In this document: positions 25,987 to 35,078 of the stretch, piece by piece | Layout: each line of letters begins with the position of its first letter | Position numbering within the stretch: position 1 is the stretch's first letter | NCBI GenBank assembly: GCA_017435465.1 | Contig: JAFSEX010000038.1 | Span: forward strand, 1-64,000 | Reading direction: 5' to 3' | Source: Bacilli bacterium | GTDB lineage: Bacteria > Bacillota_I > Bacilli_A > RF39 > UBA660 | Length of the DNA: 64,000 nucleotides | Notes under the pieces: generated by a model | Database searches by the model: none | The model's input: only the letters and a program-made list of their open reading frames with translations | What the model was told of the DNA's origin: nothing | Position numbers and translations under genes: made by a program

Positions 25987-27129
25987 ATGTTTAGAAAAGA
26001 TAATAATAAATTAGATATGCTAAAAATAAATCAATCAATTGATTTATTACATAAAATTTTAAAAATAAGTTATATTTTTATAGTAGTAATTGGCATTTAT
26101 GCATTTACATTAGTAATGAAAGAATGGGGAATAATAACATTTTTAAAAACTATATTAAAAGTTTTAGCACCATTTTTTATAGGACTTGTAATCGCTTGGT
26201 TATTTAATCCAATAGTTACATATTTAAATAAAAATAAAATTAATCGTGTACTTGGTAGTGTAATAGTATATGCAGTATTTTTAGGAATATTAGTTTTGAT
26301 GATATCTTCAATAATTCCACTTATTACAGAGCAAGTTAATGATTTAGTGGGTACAATACCTGAAATAATTAATAGTGTAAGTGAATGGATTAGCGATGGA
26401 TTTGAAAAATTTAATAATAATTCAAATTTAAATTTATCAAGTTTTAAAGATCAAATTTTCTTAACTATTTCAAATTTTGGTAAAAATATTACGACTGCAC
26501 TTCCAACAACAATGATGACAATCATTACTAGCTTCTTCTCTGGAGTTGGAACATTTGTGTTAGGTTTAATGATAGGTTTCTATATGCTATTCAATTTTGA
26601 TAATGTAAACAAAACATTAATATCATTTTTACCTAAAAATATAAGGAAAGATGCTAGAAAATTACTTGGTGAAATAAATGAAACTTTACTTAGTTTTGTT
26701 CATGGAACCTTACTAGTATCAACAATAATTTTTGTAACAAATTATATTGGCTTCTTAATAATAGGAGTTAAAGCACCATTATTATTTGCATTGTTTTGTG
26801 GATTAACAAATATAATACCATATGCAGGACCATATATTGGAGGAATTCCAGTTGCGTTAGTTGCCTTATCCCAAAATACTACAATGGGAATATTTGTAAT
26901 TATATATATTATTGGGGTTCAAATGTTAGAGGGAAACTTCTTACAACCAGTAGTAATGAGCAAAACAATGAAATTATCCCCAGTTACAATTTTAATCAGT
27001 TTACTTATTTTTGGATATTTCTTTGGAATAATAGGTATGATGTTTGCAACACCAGTAGTTGCAGTTATAAAAACTATATTTACATTTTTTAATGAAAAAT
27101 ATGATTTAACTAAATATCAAACAGAATAA
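25987..27129 (+). CDS. AI-2E family (YtvI/PerM-like) membrane transporter
   Basis: 380 residues of the PF01594 family. There are membrane helices at the N-terminus, a central extracellular/amphipathic domain (about 110-170), and the conserved C-terminal block FALFCGLTNIIPYAGPYIGGIPVAL, VIYIIGVQMLEGNFLQPVVMSKTMKLSPVTILISLLIFGYFFGIIGMMFATPVVAV. Members are implicated in autoinducer-2 export, sodium/proton exchange and other transport, so the substrate stays open. It has a GGGTG site and a hairpin terminator behind it. Confidence 0.85.
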   Translation: MFRKDNNKLDMLKINQSIDLLHKILKISYIFIVVIGIYAFTLVMKEWGIITFLKTILKVLAPFFIGLVIAWLFNPIVTYLNKNKINRVLGSVIVYAVFLGILVLMISSIIPLITEQVNDLVGTIPEIINSVSEWISDGFEKFNNNSNLNLSSFKDQIFLTISNFGKNITTALPTTMMTIITSFFSGVGTFVLGLMIGFYMLFNFDNVNKTLISFLPKNIRKDARKLLGEINETLLSFVHGTLLVSTIIFVTNYIGFLIIGVKAPLLFALFCGLTNIIPYAGPYIGGIPVALVALSQNTTMGIFVIIYIIGVQMLEGNFLQPVVMSKTMKLSPVTILISLLIFGYFFGIIGMMFATPVVAVIKTIFTFFNEKYDLTKYQTE

Positions 27130-27151
27130 AGACTAAAAAAGTCTTTTTCTT
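27129..27151 (+). terminator. Intrinsic terminator after the AI-2E family gene
   Basis: AAAGACT and AGTCTTT arms separated by AAAAA, followed by T-rich sequence directly after the stop codon. Confidence 0.65.
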
Positions 27152-27209
27152 ATACCATTTTTAAATATATAATGTTATAATTAATTTAGTAATTAGGTAG
27201 GGTGGTTTT

Positions 27210-28499
27210 ATGAATTTAACAGTTTTACCAGCAGATACATATATAGTAGTAAATAAAACCATATTAGAAGACAGTGATAGAAAAATCTTGACCATGTTAT
27301 ATCAACCAATAGTAGGACAATTACCAATAAGTTTGTACCTTTCATTGTGGGCTGATTTAGATAAATTAGAAATTATGAGTTTAGAATTTTCACATCATCA
27401 CTTAATGGCTAATATGAAATTAAAACTTAGTGATATTGTGGATGCTAGAAAAAAATTAGAAGCAATTGGACTTATAAAAAGTTATGTAAAAGAAGGTAGC
27501 GTAAATAATTATATTTATGAACTATATGCGCCCTTGAGTGCTCAAGAATTTTTAAATCATCCGATATTAAATGTTGTTTTATATAATAATTTAGGTAAAA
27601 CAGAATATGAAAAAATAGTAAATTATTTTAAAGTTCCTAAAATAAATTTAAGAGATTTCAAAGATATTACCGCAACATTTAGTAGTGTATTTGAATCAGT
27701 TGCTTATACCTCATTTGAAAGTATAAATGATGAAATAATAAAGAAAAACAAAACTAATTTAACAATTGAAAGTCAAATAGATTTTGATTTATTAATTTCA
27801 TCACTACCTAAAAATATTGTTAATGAAAGAACGTTTAACAAAGAAATTAGAGATTTAATAGTAAAATTATCATTTGTATATGATTTAGGTATTTTAGAAT
27901 TAGAAAATGTTATTAGAAATTCTATAAATGAAAAAGGAATTATAAATAAAACCTTACTTAGAAAAAATTGTAGAAACTATTATCAATTTGAAAATAATGG
28001 AAAATTACCAAGCTTAATTTATAGAACTCAACCAGAATATTTAAAATGTGAATTAAATGAAGTATCAAGTAAATCGAAAATGATATATGTATTTGAAACT
28101 GTTTCACCATATAATTTTCTTAAAAGCAAACAAAATGGTTCAGAACCAACTAGTAGAGATTTAAAACTTTTAGAAATGTTAATGGTAGAATATGGATTAA
28201 AACCTGGAGTAGTAAATGTATTAATTGATTACATATTAAAAATAAATGATAGTAAATTAAATAAATCATTTACTGAAACTATTGCGGGACAATGGAAAAG
28301 ACTTAATATTGAAACGGTAAATGAAGCTATGAGTCTTGCCCAAAAAGAACATAAAAAATATAAAAAAGTAAAAAGTGAAAGTAAAGCTTCAAAAGTAGAA
28401 ATCAATACTCCAGATTGGTTTGATCAAAAGATTAAAAAACAAGAAACAAGTATAAGCGAAAAACAAGAATTAGATGATTTATTAAAAGAATTTAGGTGA
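27210..28499 (+). CDS. dnaB: Replication initiation and membrane attachment protein DnaB (Bacillus type)
   Basis: 429 residues. The N-terminal winged-helix region (YIVVNKTILEDSDRKILTMLYQPIVG) and the C-terminal DnaD/DnaB DDBH2 domain with PTSRDLKLLEMLMVEYGLKPGVVNVLIDYILKIND and IAGQWKRLNIETVNEA are typical of Bacillota DnaB. It helps DnaD and DnaI load the replicative helicase at oriC. It is coupled to dnaI (one base apart). This helicase-loader pair is a marker of Bacilli-type replication. Not to be confused with the E. coli DnaB helicase. Confidence 0.92.
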   Translation: MNLTVLPADTYIVVNKTILEDSDRKILTMLYQPIVGQLPISLYLSLWADLDKLEIMSLEFSHHHLMANMKLKLSDIVDARKKLEAIGLIKSYVKEGSVNNYIYELYAPLSAQEFLNHPILNVVLYNNLGKTEYEKIVNYFKVPKINLRDFKDITATFSSVFESVAYTSFESINDEIIKKNKTNLTIESQIDFDLLISSLPKNIVNERTFNKEIRDLIVKLSFVYDLGILELENVIRNSINEKGIINKTLLRKNCRNYYQFENNGKLPSLIYRTQPEYLKCELNEVSSKSKMIYVFETVSPYNFLKSKQNGSEPTSRDLKLLEMLMVEYGLKPGVVNVLIDYILKINDSKLNKSFTETIAGQWKRLNIETVNEAMSLAQKEHKKYKKVKSESKASKVEINTPDWFDQKIKKQETSISEKQELDDLLKEFR

Positions 28500-28503
28500 T
28501 ATG

Positions 28504-29424
28504 ATGGAGAAAATCGCAACAAAAGTAAAATTTAAAATTAATGATTTAGATGATAAATTAAGAGAAAATTATCTTAAAGCTATGAAAAATGAAATCTTCA
28601 AAAAAGTTGTTAGAAATCTACATGTTAAAGAAGATACAATTATAAAAAATACTGCTAAAATAAATAAAACAGTAGAACAACTAGAAAAATGTATGAATTG
28701 TAAAAGTTTATTAGAGTGTAAAAATGAAATAAACGGATTTGTTTATTATCCAGAAGTTAGTAATGGTAATTTAAACTTTTCTTATATTGCTTGTAAGCAT
28801 AAGAAAAAATTTATAAAAGATAATTCATATTTAGATAATATTTATTCATTTGATATACCTAAAGAAATAATAAATGCTAAAATGAAAGATATACATACAG
28901 ATGATAAAAACCGTATTGAAACTATTAAATGGTTGAAAGATTTTATAATTAATTATGACTCGCATAAAAAGAAAAAAGGACTTTATTTACATGGAAGTTT
29001 TGGTTGTGGAAAAACATACTTAGTTGCGGCATGTTTTAATGAACTTGCTAAGAAGGGAATAAAAAGTGCGATAATATATTGGCCAGAATATTTAAGAAGC
29101 TTAAAAGCATCTTTTGATACTGATTTTTCAAGTAAGTTTGATAATGTAAAAGAGGTTGAATTATTACTTATAGATGATATTGGTGCCGAAAACACAACAG
29201 CATGGGGAAGAGATGAAATTCTAGGTCCAATATTACAATATCGTATGTTAGAACACTTACCAACATTTTTTACTTCTAACTTATCGTTACAAGAACTCGA
29301 AAGCCATTTTAGTATAACAAATAATAAAGTTGATGTTGTAAAATCTAGACGAATTATGGAAAGAGTAAAAGAATTAACAACAGAAATAAAAATGGTTAGT
29401 GAAAATAAACGAAATAATAATTGA
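28504..29424 (+). CDS. dnaI: Primosomal helicase loader DnaI
   Basis: About 306 residues. The N-terminal zinc-binding region has CMNC and ACKH motifs (cysteines at about 62, 65 and 98), as in Bacillus DnaI. The C-terminal AAA+ domain has Walker A LHGSFGCGKT, Walker B LLLIDDIGAE, and the sensor segment FTSNLSLQELE, ending with the arginine-rich VKSRRIMERVKEL. It loads the replicative helicase onto DNA with DnaB and DnaD. ATG 28504 sits five bases after GGTG; ATG 28501 is an alternative. Gene order dnaB-dnaI-(small gene)-thrS parallels B. subtilis. Confidence 0.92.
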   Translation: MEKIATKVKFKINDLDDKLRENYLKAMKNEIFKKVVRNLHVKEDTIIKNTAKINKTVEQLEKCMNCKSLLECKNEINGFVYYPEVSNGNLNFSYIACKHKKKFIKDNSYLDNIYSFDIPKEIINAKMKDIHTDDKNRIETIKWLKDFIINYDSHKKKKGLYLHGSFGCGKTYLVAACFNELAKKGIKSAIIYWPEYLRSLKASFDTDFSSKFDNVKEVELLLIDDIGAENTTAWGRDEILGPILQYRMLEHLPTFFTSNLSLQELESHFSITNNKVDVVKSRRIMERVKELTTEIKMVSENKRNNN

Positions 29425-29465
29425 AATTAATTTAAATGTGTGATAATATATAGACATATTTTGAA

Positions 29466-29671
29466 TAACTGTGACAAAGGACATGATTGTTAATTACTTA
29501 TTTTATAGAGAACTAGTGGTTGGTGAAAACTAGTAATAAGATTAATAATTACTACCTTTTGAAGTTGAAGTATCAAAAAATACTTCCGGTGTTTACCGTT
29601 ATATTAATTAAGAAAAAGGTAGGATGGTACCGCGTATAAACGCTCCTTGTTGGGATGCGTTTTTTTATTTT
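29466..29671 (+). ncRNA. T-box riboswitch, threonine specifier
   Basis: A tRNA-sensing leader. Stem I has the distal GGTTGGTGAAAACT segment, and the specifier aligns with that of the Ala T-box at 42001, giving ACT (Thr) at 29551-29553. The antiterminator core AGGATGGTACCGCG is at 29621-29634. The terminator hairpin AAACGC (29638-29643) with GCGTTT (29657-29662) is followed by a T run. Uncharged tRNA-Thr would stabilise the antiterminator and turn on the 72-codon gene and thrS downstream. Confidence 0.92.
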
Positions 29672-29684
29672 TGAGGGGGATTTT

Positions 29685-29903
29685 ATGAAAAATAATGTAG
29701 TACACACAAAAGATAGATATTATCAAAATATGCAAGTAAAAAAATTAGAAAATATTATTCAAAACTTGGATTATTATGGTTTCACTGATGAGAGCAGTAA
29801 ATTAATTAAAATTTTAGATAAAAAGATTAACAAAATATATAGTCCAGAAATGAATAGAAAAGAAAATGTAAAAAGTTTTTCAAAATATAGAAAGAGAGGA
29901 TAA
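29685..29903 (+). CDS. Small hypothetical protein between T-box and thrS
   Basis: 72 residues, basic and helical in character, ending SKYRKRG. I start at ATG 29685 because GAGGGGG lies seven bases upstream; the longer frame from 29655 runs through the terminator arm of the T-box. It is the first gene under threonine T-box control and ends three bases before thrS. It shows no TGS domain features, so it does not look like the missing N-terminus of the synthetase. In B. subtilis ytxC occupies this place between dnaI and thrS, but I see no similarity. Function unknown. Confidence 0.6.
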   Translation: MKNNVVHTKDRYYQNMQVKKLENIIQNLDYYGFTDESSKLIKILDKKINKIYSPEMNRKENVKSFSKYRKRG

Positions 29904-29906
29904 GAA

Positions 29907-31643
29907 ATGAGAAATATTAAAGAAGATGAAAAATTAAATATTTTAAATCACAGTTGTGCACATTTACTTGCACAAGCAGTAAAACATTTATATCCAAATG
30001 CTAAATTTTGGGTAGGTCCAGTTATTGATTCAGGATTTTATTATGATATTGATTTAGGTGATGAAGTAATAAAAGAAGAAGATTTGCCAAAAATTGAAAA
30101 AGAAATGAAAAAAATAAGCAAAGATGGTAAAAGAATTTATCGAGAAGAATTATCAAGAGTTGATGCTTTAGAAAAATTCAAAGATGATTTATACAAGATT
30201 GATTTAATAAACAATATGGATGATAACACAGTTATTTCTTGTTATACACAAGGAGATTTTACAGATCTTTGTCGTGGACCACACGTTGATACTGTTAAAG
30301 TTATTAAACACTTCAAACTAATAAAGGTTAGTGGTGCATATTGGAAAAATGACGCTAAAAATAAAATGCTTCAAAGAATTTATGGTGTATGTTTTGAAAC
30401 TGAAGAAGAACTAACTGAACATCTAAACTTGCTTGAAGAAGCAAAAAAACGCGATCATAAAAAATTAGGAAAAGAATTAGATCTATTTATGATTAGTGAA
30501 TATGGACCAGGATTTCCATTCTTCTTAAATAATGGAATGATTCTTAGAAATGAACTTGAAAATTTCTGGTATAGTGAACATACAAAAGAAGGATATGAAT
30601 TTATTAAAACACCAATCATGTTAAATAAAGATTTATGGGAATTATCAGGACATTGGTATAACTATAGAGAAAATATGTACACATCAGAAATTGATGATAA
30701 AACTTTTGCAGTTAAACCAATGAACTGTCCAGGTGGAATGTTAGTATATAAAAACTCACTTCATTCATATAAAGATTTACCACTTCGTGTTGGTGAATTA
30801 GGACTTGTTCATAGACATGAGGCAAGTGGGGCACTTAATGGATTATTTAGAGTTAGAACATTTACTCAAGATGATGCTCATATATTCATGATGGAAGAAC
30901 AAATAGAAGAAGAAGTAATTAGATTAATTAATTTTATTGATAGAATATATTCAATATTTGGTCTAACATATGATATTGAATTATCTACTAGACCAGAAGA
31001 AAAATATATTGGAGATATAAGTATTTGGGATAAATCAGAAAAAGCATTAGAAGAAGCATGCCATAAAGCTGGTCATGATTGTAAAATTAATCCAGGTGAT
31101 GGCGCATTCTATGGTCCAAAACTAGATTTTCATATTAAAGATTCACTAGGTAGAGTATGGCAATGTGGTACAATTCAATTAGATATGAATTTACCTGAAA
31201 GATTTGATTTAACATATATTGATAAAAATGGTGAGAAAAAACGTCCAGTTATGTTACATAGAGTAATATATGGTTCAGTAGAAAGATTTATTGGAATTCT
31301 AATTGAACATTATGCAGGAGCATTCCCATTATGGCTTAGTCCAGTTCAAGTAAATGTAATACCAGTAAACAACGAATATCATTTAGAATATTCTAATAAA
31401 ATTGTTTCTAAATTAAAAGAAAATAATATTAGAGTTAAACTTGATTCTAGAGATGAAAAACTGGGTTACAAAATTCGTGAAAGTGTTATGAAGAAAAATC
31501 CATATATGTTAATTTTAGGACAAAAAGAAGTAGATGAAAATATGATAAGTTACCGCAAACGTGGAACTGAAGAAACTATAACTTTAACACTTGATGAATT
31601 TATTATATTATTAAATGATGAAATGGAAAATAAAATTATATAA
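29907..31643 (+). CDS. thrS: Threonine--tRNA ligase, TGS-less form
   Basis: 578 residues; Bacillus ThrRS is about 640. The protein starts almost directly at the editing domain (HSCAHLLAQAV, then TDLCRGPHV), so the N-terminal TGS domain of about 60 residues is absent. The class II core is complete: motif 2 region VHRHEASGALNGLFRVRTFTQDDAHIF, zinc ligand Cys in VKPMNCPGGMLVYK, motif 3 HRVIYGSVERFIGILIEHYAG. The anticodon-binding domain begins near QVNVIPVNNEYHLEYSNKIV. It charges tRNA-Thr and is regulated by the upstream Thr T-box. Confidence 0.95.
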   Translation: MRNIKEDEKLNILNHSCAHLLAQAVKHLYPNAKFWVGPVIDSGFYYDIDLGDEVIKEEDLPKIEKEMKKISKDGKRIYREELSRVDALEKFKDDLYKIDLINNMDDNTVISCYTQGDFTDLCRGPHVDTVKVIKHFKLIKVSGAYWKNDAKNKMLQRIYGVCFETEEELTEHLNLLEEAKKRDHKKLGKELDLFMISEYGPGFPFFLNNGMILRNELENFWYSEHTKEGYEFIKTPIMLNKDLWELSGHWYNYRENMYTSEIDDKTFAVKPMNCPGGMLVYKNSLHSYKDLPLRVGELGLVHRHEASGALNGLFRVRTFTQDDAHIFMMEEQIEEEVIRLINFIDRIYSIFGLTYDIELSTRPEEKYIGDISIWDKSEKALEEACHKAGHDCKINPGDGAFYGPKLDFHIKDSLGRVWQCGTIQLDMNLPERFDLTYIDKNGEKKRPVMLHRVIYGSVERFIGILIEHYAGAFPLWLSPVQVNVIPVNNEYHLEYSNKIVSKLKENNIRVKLDSRDEKLGYKIRESVMKKNPYMLILGQKEVDENMISYRKRGTEETITLTLDEFIILLNDEMENKII

Positions 31644-31645
31644 AC

Positions 31646-31674
31646 AAAAAACTACACAAATTGTAGTTTTTTTG
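31646..31674 (+). terminator. Terminator of thrS, possibly bidirectional
   Basis: AAAAAACTAC at 31646-31655 pairs with GTAGTTTTTT at 31663-31672. A runs on one side and T runs on the other could also end the converging minus-strand transcript. Confidence 0.75.
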
Positions 31675-31678
31675 ATAT

Positions 31679-32198
31679 TTAATAATTATTAATTTTAGTT
31701 TTTAATTCACTTACAGTAATATCATTAAATTTGATTTTATATCCATACGATTCAAAATCAAATTTTTTAAATGTGTAATTTTCAATATCAGTATTTGCAA
31801 ATTCGTATTCATATGAATTTTTGCCATTATCATAATAATAATCATAAAGATTATTTTCATTACAGCTACTTACATCTTTTTTATGATCTATACATAATTC
31901 AATTGCTTTTACTAACATTAAAGCTTCATATTTTATACCATCTTTTTTAGCATTGTTTTGGATATCTGTAACTGTTGATAAACTAATAAAAAATATAAAC
32001 ATTAGAAAAACAATAAAAAGCGCTGATATCACTGTTGAAATATAAATAAGTATATCCTTCTTTTTAATATTAATTAATGATAGAATTAAGCCTATAATAG
32101 CAAGTATTATTTCCGATAAATACAAAACCAATTATAACTGAAAACCATGCACCTATTGATAAACCTAAACATATTTTCCCAATATTATTATTTTTCAT
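31679..32198 (-). pseudogene. DUF4190-like membrane protein gene with a frameshift
   Basis: The main frame (complement of 31679-32131) encodes 150 residues from a TTG with no clear ribosome site. Just upstream, in another frame, complement 32198 gives MKNNNIGKICLGLSIGAWFSVIIG after an AAGAAG site, which looks like the true start. One extra base near 32125-32135 separates the two. The joined protein would have two or three membrane helices (AIIGLILSLINIKKKDILIYIS is typical of DUF4190-like proteins) and an external domain with two cysteines (CIDHKKDVSSC). It follows the gene at 32215 in the same transcript. Real disruption or sequencing error cannot be told apart. Confidence 0.55.
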
Positions 32199-32214
32199 AA
32201 AAATCATCTTCTTT

Positions 32215-33261
32215 TTACATCACAAATATAGTAGCAAGCACAATTCCTATAATAATTATTGAAACAATAAGTGAAAAATAAATATTAATTTCTTTCTTTT
32301 TAATATTTCTAATAGATAAAAATAATAAAACTATTGATAAAATTAAACTAACAATTGATAAATTCATCAATAAAAATAAAATAGATATCAAGGATAATAT
32401 TAAACAAATATTACTAATTTTAGAATCTTTAGGTAATTTATCAATAATAGAAATTTCATTATCGTAACTATCTTCATCATCACTAAAACTTTTAGCATAT
32501 ACTACTTTTTGACCATATTCGGTATTTATTTTATTTTTAAATTTTTTTTCTTTTGGAAAAGAATTTAAATAAATTATACTTACAATTATAAGTATAATAC
32601 CAGGAACAATATTAATTATAGTTAAACACAATATAATTCCAATTATTATACCCAATATTCCAGCGCTATTTTTTTTCATTATACTTAAAATAAGTAATGA
32701 TAAATAAGTTACAATAGATGTTATTAAAATCAAACAGAAGATAATATTAGGATTATTAATTGGAGAATTATGTGCTGATAAAGCAAAAGCAGATATAAAT
32801 AAAATTACAAAAGTACTGTAAATACCAATAATTATAGTAGTAATTGATAATATAACAGACTTAATAGTCATGGATTTATTATTATTTTTTTCAAATATTT
32901 TTAAATATTTATTACTAATATATATTAAAAATATTCCAAAAATTACATTTTCTAAAAAACTAAAATAATTTTCCTTAAAAATTGAATATAGAGATACAAA
33001 AATATGTAAATACCCATCAATCAACCCAATATGACCGGCATATTTTTTTTCTTTTTTAATACCTATAAACATTAAAATTGGAAAAACTAATTTTGCAGCA
33101 ATCAAAATAAATATAAATAAAAACGTAAAAACTTTTGATAACAAAGAAGAGCTTAATGATATCGTTGTAATTGATGAAAGTAACAAAACTATACTAGTTA
33201 TAATTGATATAATTAATTGTATAACAGAATAATATTTAAAAATTTCAATTTCTTTTTTCAA
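32215..33261 (-). CDS. Hypothetical multi-pass membrane protein
   Basis: 348 residues, about nine or ten predicted membrane helices with a charged loop near residues 235-280 (SFPKEKKFKNKINTEYG to DKLPKDSKIS). After that loop the segment ICLILSLISILFLLMNLSIVSLILSIVLLFLSIRNIKKKEINIYFS resembles the small DUF4190-type membrane domain also seen in the next gene. The start is TTG 33261 with AAAGGAG eight bases upstream. It is transcribed from the G-rich-spacer promoter at 33321-33348. No enzymatic motif is visible. Confidence 0.5.
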   Translation of the reverse strand: MKKEIEIFKYYSVIQLIISIITSIVLLLSSITTISLSSSLLSKVFTFLFIFILIAAKLVFPILMFIGIKKEKKYAGHIGLIDGYLHIFVSLYSIFKENYFSFLENVIFGIFLIYISNKYLKIFEKNNNKSMTIKSVILSITTIIIGIYSTFVILFISAFALSAHNSPINNPNIIFCLILITSIVTYLSLLILSIMKKNSAGILGIIIGIILCLTIINIVPGIILIIVSIIYLNSFPKEKKFKNKINTEYGQKVVYAKSFSDDEDSYDNEISIIDKLPKDSKISNICLILSLISILFLLMNLSIVSLILSIVLLFLSIRNIKKKEINIYFSLIVSIIIIGIVLATIFVM

Positions 33262-33320
33262 ATTAAATACTCCTTTCTAAATAATGCAAAATAAAAAAGT
33301 TTTCCACACTATCAATTATA

Positions 33321-33348
33321 ATTATAGCAAATTCCCCCGCCGAATCAA
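33321..33348 (-). promoter_or_regulatory. Minus-strand promoter with a G-rich spacer
   Basis: Read on the minus strand, TTGATT (33343-33348) and TATAAT (33321-33326) are 16 bases apart. Between them CGGCGGGGGAAT repeats, with one change, the CGGGGGGGGAAT of the promoter at 23790-23817. Upstream AATA is also shared. It drives the two membrane protein genes below it. Confidence 0.65.
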
Positions 33349-33397
33349 TATTTCGATATCCACAAGTTAAGAATTTTACATAAATTTGTAAATACAT

Positions 33398-33426
33398 TTT
33401 ACAACAATTATAAAAAATTATATAAT
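33398..33426 (+). promoter_or_regulatory. Predicted SigA promoter of fmt
   Basis: TTTACA at 33398-33403, 17-base spacer, TATAAT at 33421-33426. The start codon at 33442 leaves a very short leader. Confidence 0.65.
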
Positions 33427-33441
33427 AGTTATGGTGATTAC

Positions 33442-34404
33442 ATGAAAGATACAAAAATAGTATTTATGGGAACTCCTGATTTTAGTGTTCCAGTATTAGA
33501 AGGATTAATTGAAAATTATAACGTTATTGGAGTAGTTACACAACCTGATAAAATTGTTGGAAAAAACAAAGTACCAACTCCTACAAAAGTAAAAGAGTGT
33601 GCATTAAAACACAATATTATAGTTTTTCAACCAGAAAAAATAAAATCAGAATATAATGAAATATTAAGTCTTAATCCAGATATAATTATAACTTGTGCAT
33701 ATGGACAAATTATCCCTAAAGAAATCTTAGATTATCCAAAATACGGATGCATAAATGTACATGCATCATTACTTCCTAAACTTAGAGGTGGTGCGCCAAT
33801 TCATCATGCAATAATAGATGGGTATGATAAGACTGGTATAACAATTATGTATATGGATATAGGCATGGATACTGGAGATATTATATCAATGGAAGAAACT
33901 GTTATTAGTGATAGTGATTCAGTTGGAAGCCTACATGATAGATTATCAATAATGGGTAGGAATTTGTTACTTAAAACACTTCCCAATATATTATCTGGTA
34001 ATATAAAAAGAATTAAACAAATTGATAGTGAAGTAACATATGCTTGGAATATAAAAAAAGAAGAAGAAATAATAGATTTTAATAAAACTAGTAGGGAAGT
34101 ATTTAATCAAATTAGAGGACTTAATCCTTTTCCTGGTGCTTATAGCATGTTAGATAATAAAATAATGAAAATATATGAATCAAAAATAGGAAATAATAGT
34201 CCAAAAACTCCTGGAGAAATTATCAATGTTTATAAAGATGGAATAGGAGTATCTACAATAGATGGTGAAATAATCATTACAAAAATTAAACCTTTTGGGA
34301 AAAAGTTAATGGATGTAAAAGATTATTTAAATGGTATAAAAGATAAAGGTGTTTTAATTAGTAAGAGGTTTGATGATTATGAAGAAATTAAAAGAAACAT
34401 ATGA
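33442..34404 (+). CDS. fmt: Methionyl-tRNA formyltransferase
   Basis: 320 residues, normal family length. It formylates Met-tRNA(fMet) with 10-formyl-THF. MGTPDFSVPVLEGL at the N-terminus, the CAYGQIIPKEIL segment, the catalytic NVHASLLPKLRGGAPIHHAI with Asn, His and the Asp of YMDIGMDTGDI, and a C-terminal tRNA-binding domain beginning near RGLNPFPGAYSML are all present. Its end overlaps the start of the next small membrane protein by 26 bases. A peptide deformylase gene is not in the window. Confidence 0.93.
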   Translation: MKDTKIVFMGTPDFSVPVLEGLIENYNVIGVVTQPDKIVGKNKVPTPTKVKECALKHNIIVFQPEKIKSEYNEILSLNPDIIITCAYGQIIPKEILDYPKYGCINVHASLLPKLRGGAPIHHAIIDGYDKTGITIMYMDIGMDTGDIISMEETVISDSDSVGSLHDRLSIMGRNLLLKTLPNILSGNIKRIKQIDSEVTYAWNIKKEEEIIDFNKTSREVFNQIRGLNPFPGAYSMLDNKIMKIYESKIGNNSPKTPGEIINVYKDGIGVSTIDGEIIITKIKPFGKKLMDVKDYLNGIKDKGVLISKRFDDYEEIKRNI

Positions 34405-35020
34405 GTTTATTAAAGAAAAATTAGAAGATACAAGAACAAGATCAGCAACAATTCTTGGATTATATGCAATATTTTTCTTCTTGTTATTTCTTTTACTTAG
34501 CACGGGTACAGGCAATAATGTAGAAAAAGCAAATACAAATAATTTAGAAGAAATAATAAATTATAGTAATATACAAAAAGAATATGAGTATACATATAAT
34601 CTCGAAATAAGAGAAATTGATAAAATTACAAAATATTTAATTACTGGGAAAGAATCTATTGAAGAAAAAAATAATTTAGTTAAAATTTATAATGATGTAT
34701 CACAAGACTATGTAATAGATAATTCTAGTGAAAAATTATATGATGAAGAATTTATCAATTTAAATAAGATAATAAGTCTTGTAAACGACATAGATTATGA
34801 ATATACCACTGAATATAAAAACGGAGATATTTTAAAAAACTATTTAGTACCATTAAATAAAATAAATTATCTATATGATTTAAAGGAAAATATTGAAATT
34901 AGTATATATGAATACGATAATTTTATAAATAAAATAGTTATTGATCTAACTAATTATGAAATTAAAAATAATAACAATATAGAAAGTGTAATATATACAT
35001 TAGAATACAAAAATATTTAA
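34379..35020 (+). CDS. Hypothetical single-pass membrane protein
   Basis: 213 residues. A basic N-terminal stretch is followed by one membrane helix (about 24-44, ILGLYAIFFFLLFLLLSTG) and an extracytoplasmic acidic domain of about 165 residues rich in Tyr, Asn and Glu. The start lies inside the fmt end; GAGG is upstream, with ATG 34373 as an alternative. No known motif is visible. It lies directly before the glycine-rich surface protein, so it may be part of the same envelope function, but each could be separately transcribed. Confidence 0.5.
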   Translation: MKKLKETYEFIKEKLEDTRTRSATILGLYAIFFFLLFLLLSTGTGNNVEKANTNNLEEIINYSNIQKEYEYTYNLEIREIDKITKYLITGKESIEEKNNLVKIYNDVSQDYVIDNSSEKLYDEEFINLNKIISLVNDIDYEYTTEYKNGDILKNYLVPLNKINYLYDLKENIEISIYEYDNFINKIVIDLTNYEIKNNNNIESVIYTLEYKNI

Positions 35021-35078
35021 CTTGTAATTGACAATTAACTCCAGGTGTAATAAAATTATTATAGTAAGGAGAATATAC

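Noticed and set aside
26796-27092. 98-codon frame inside the AI-2E family gene
   Set aside because: Same strand, different frame, no ribosome site; the overlapping gene is a clear family member.
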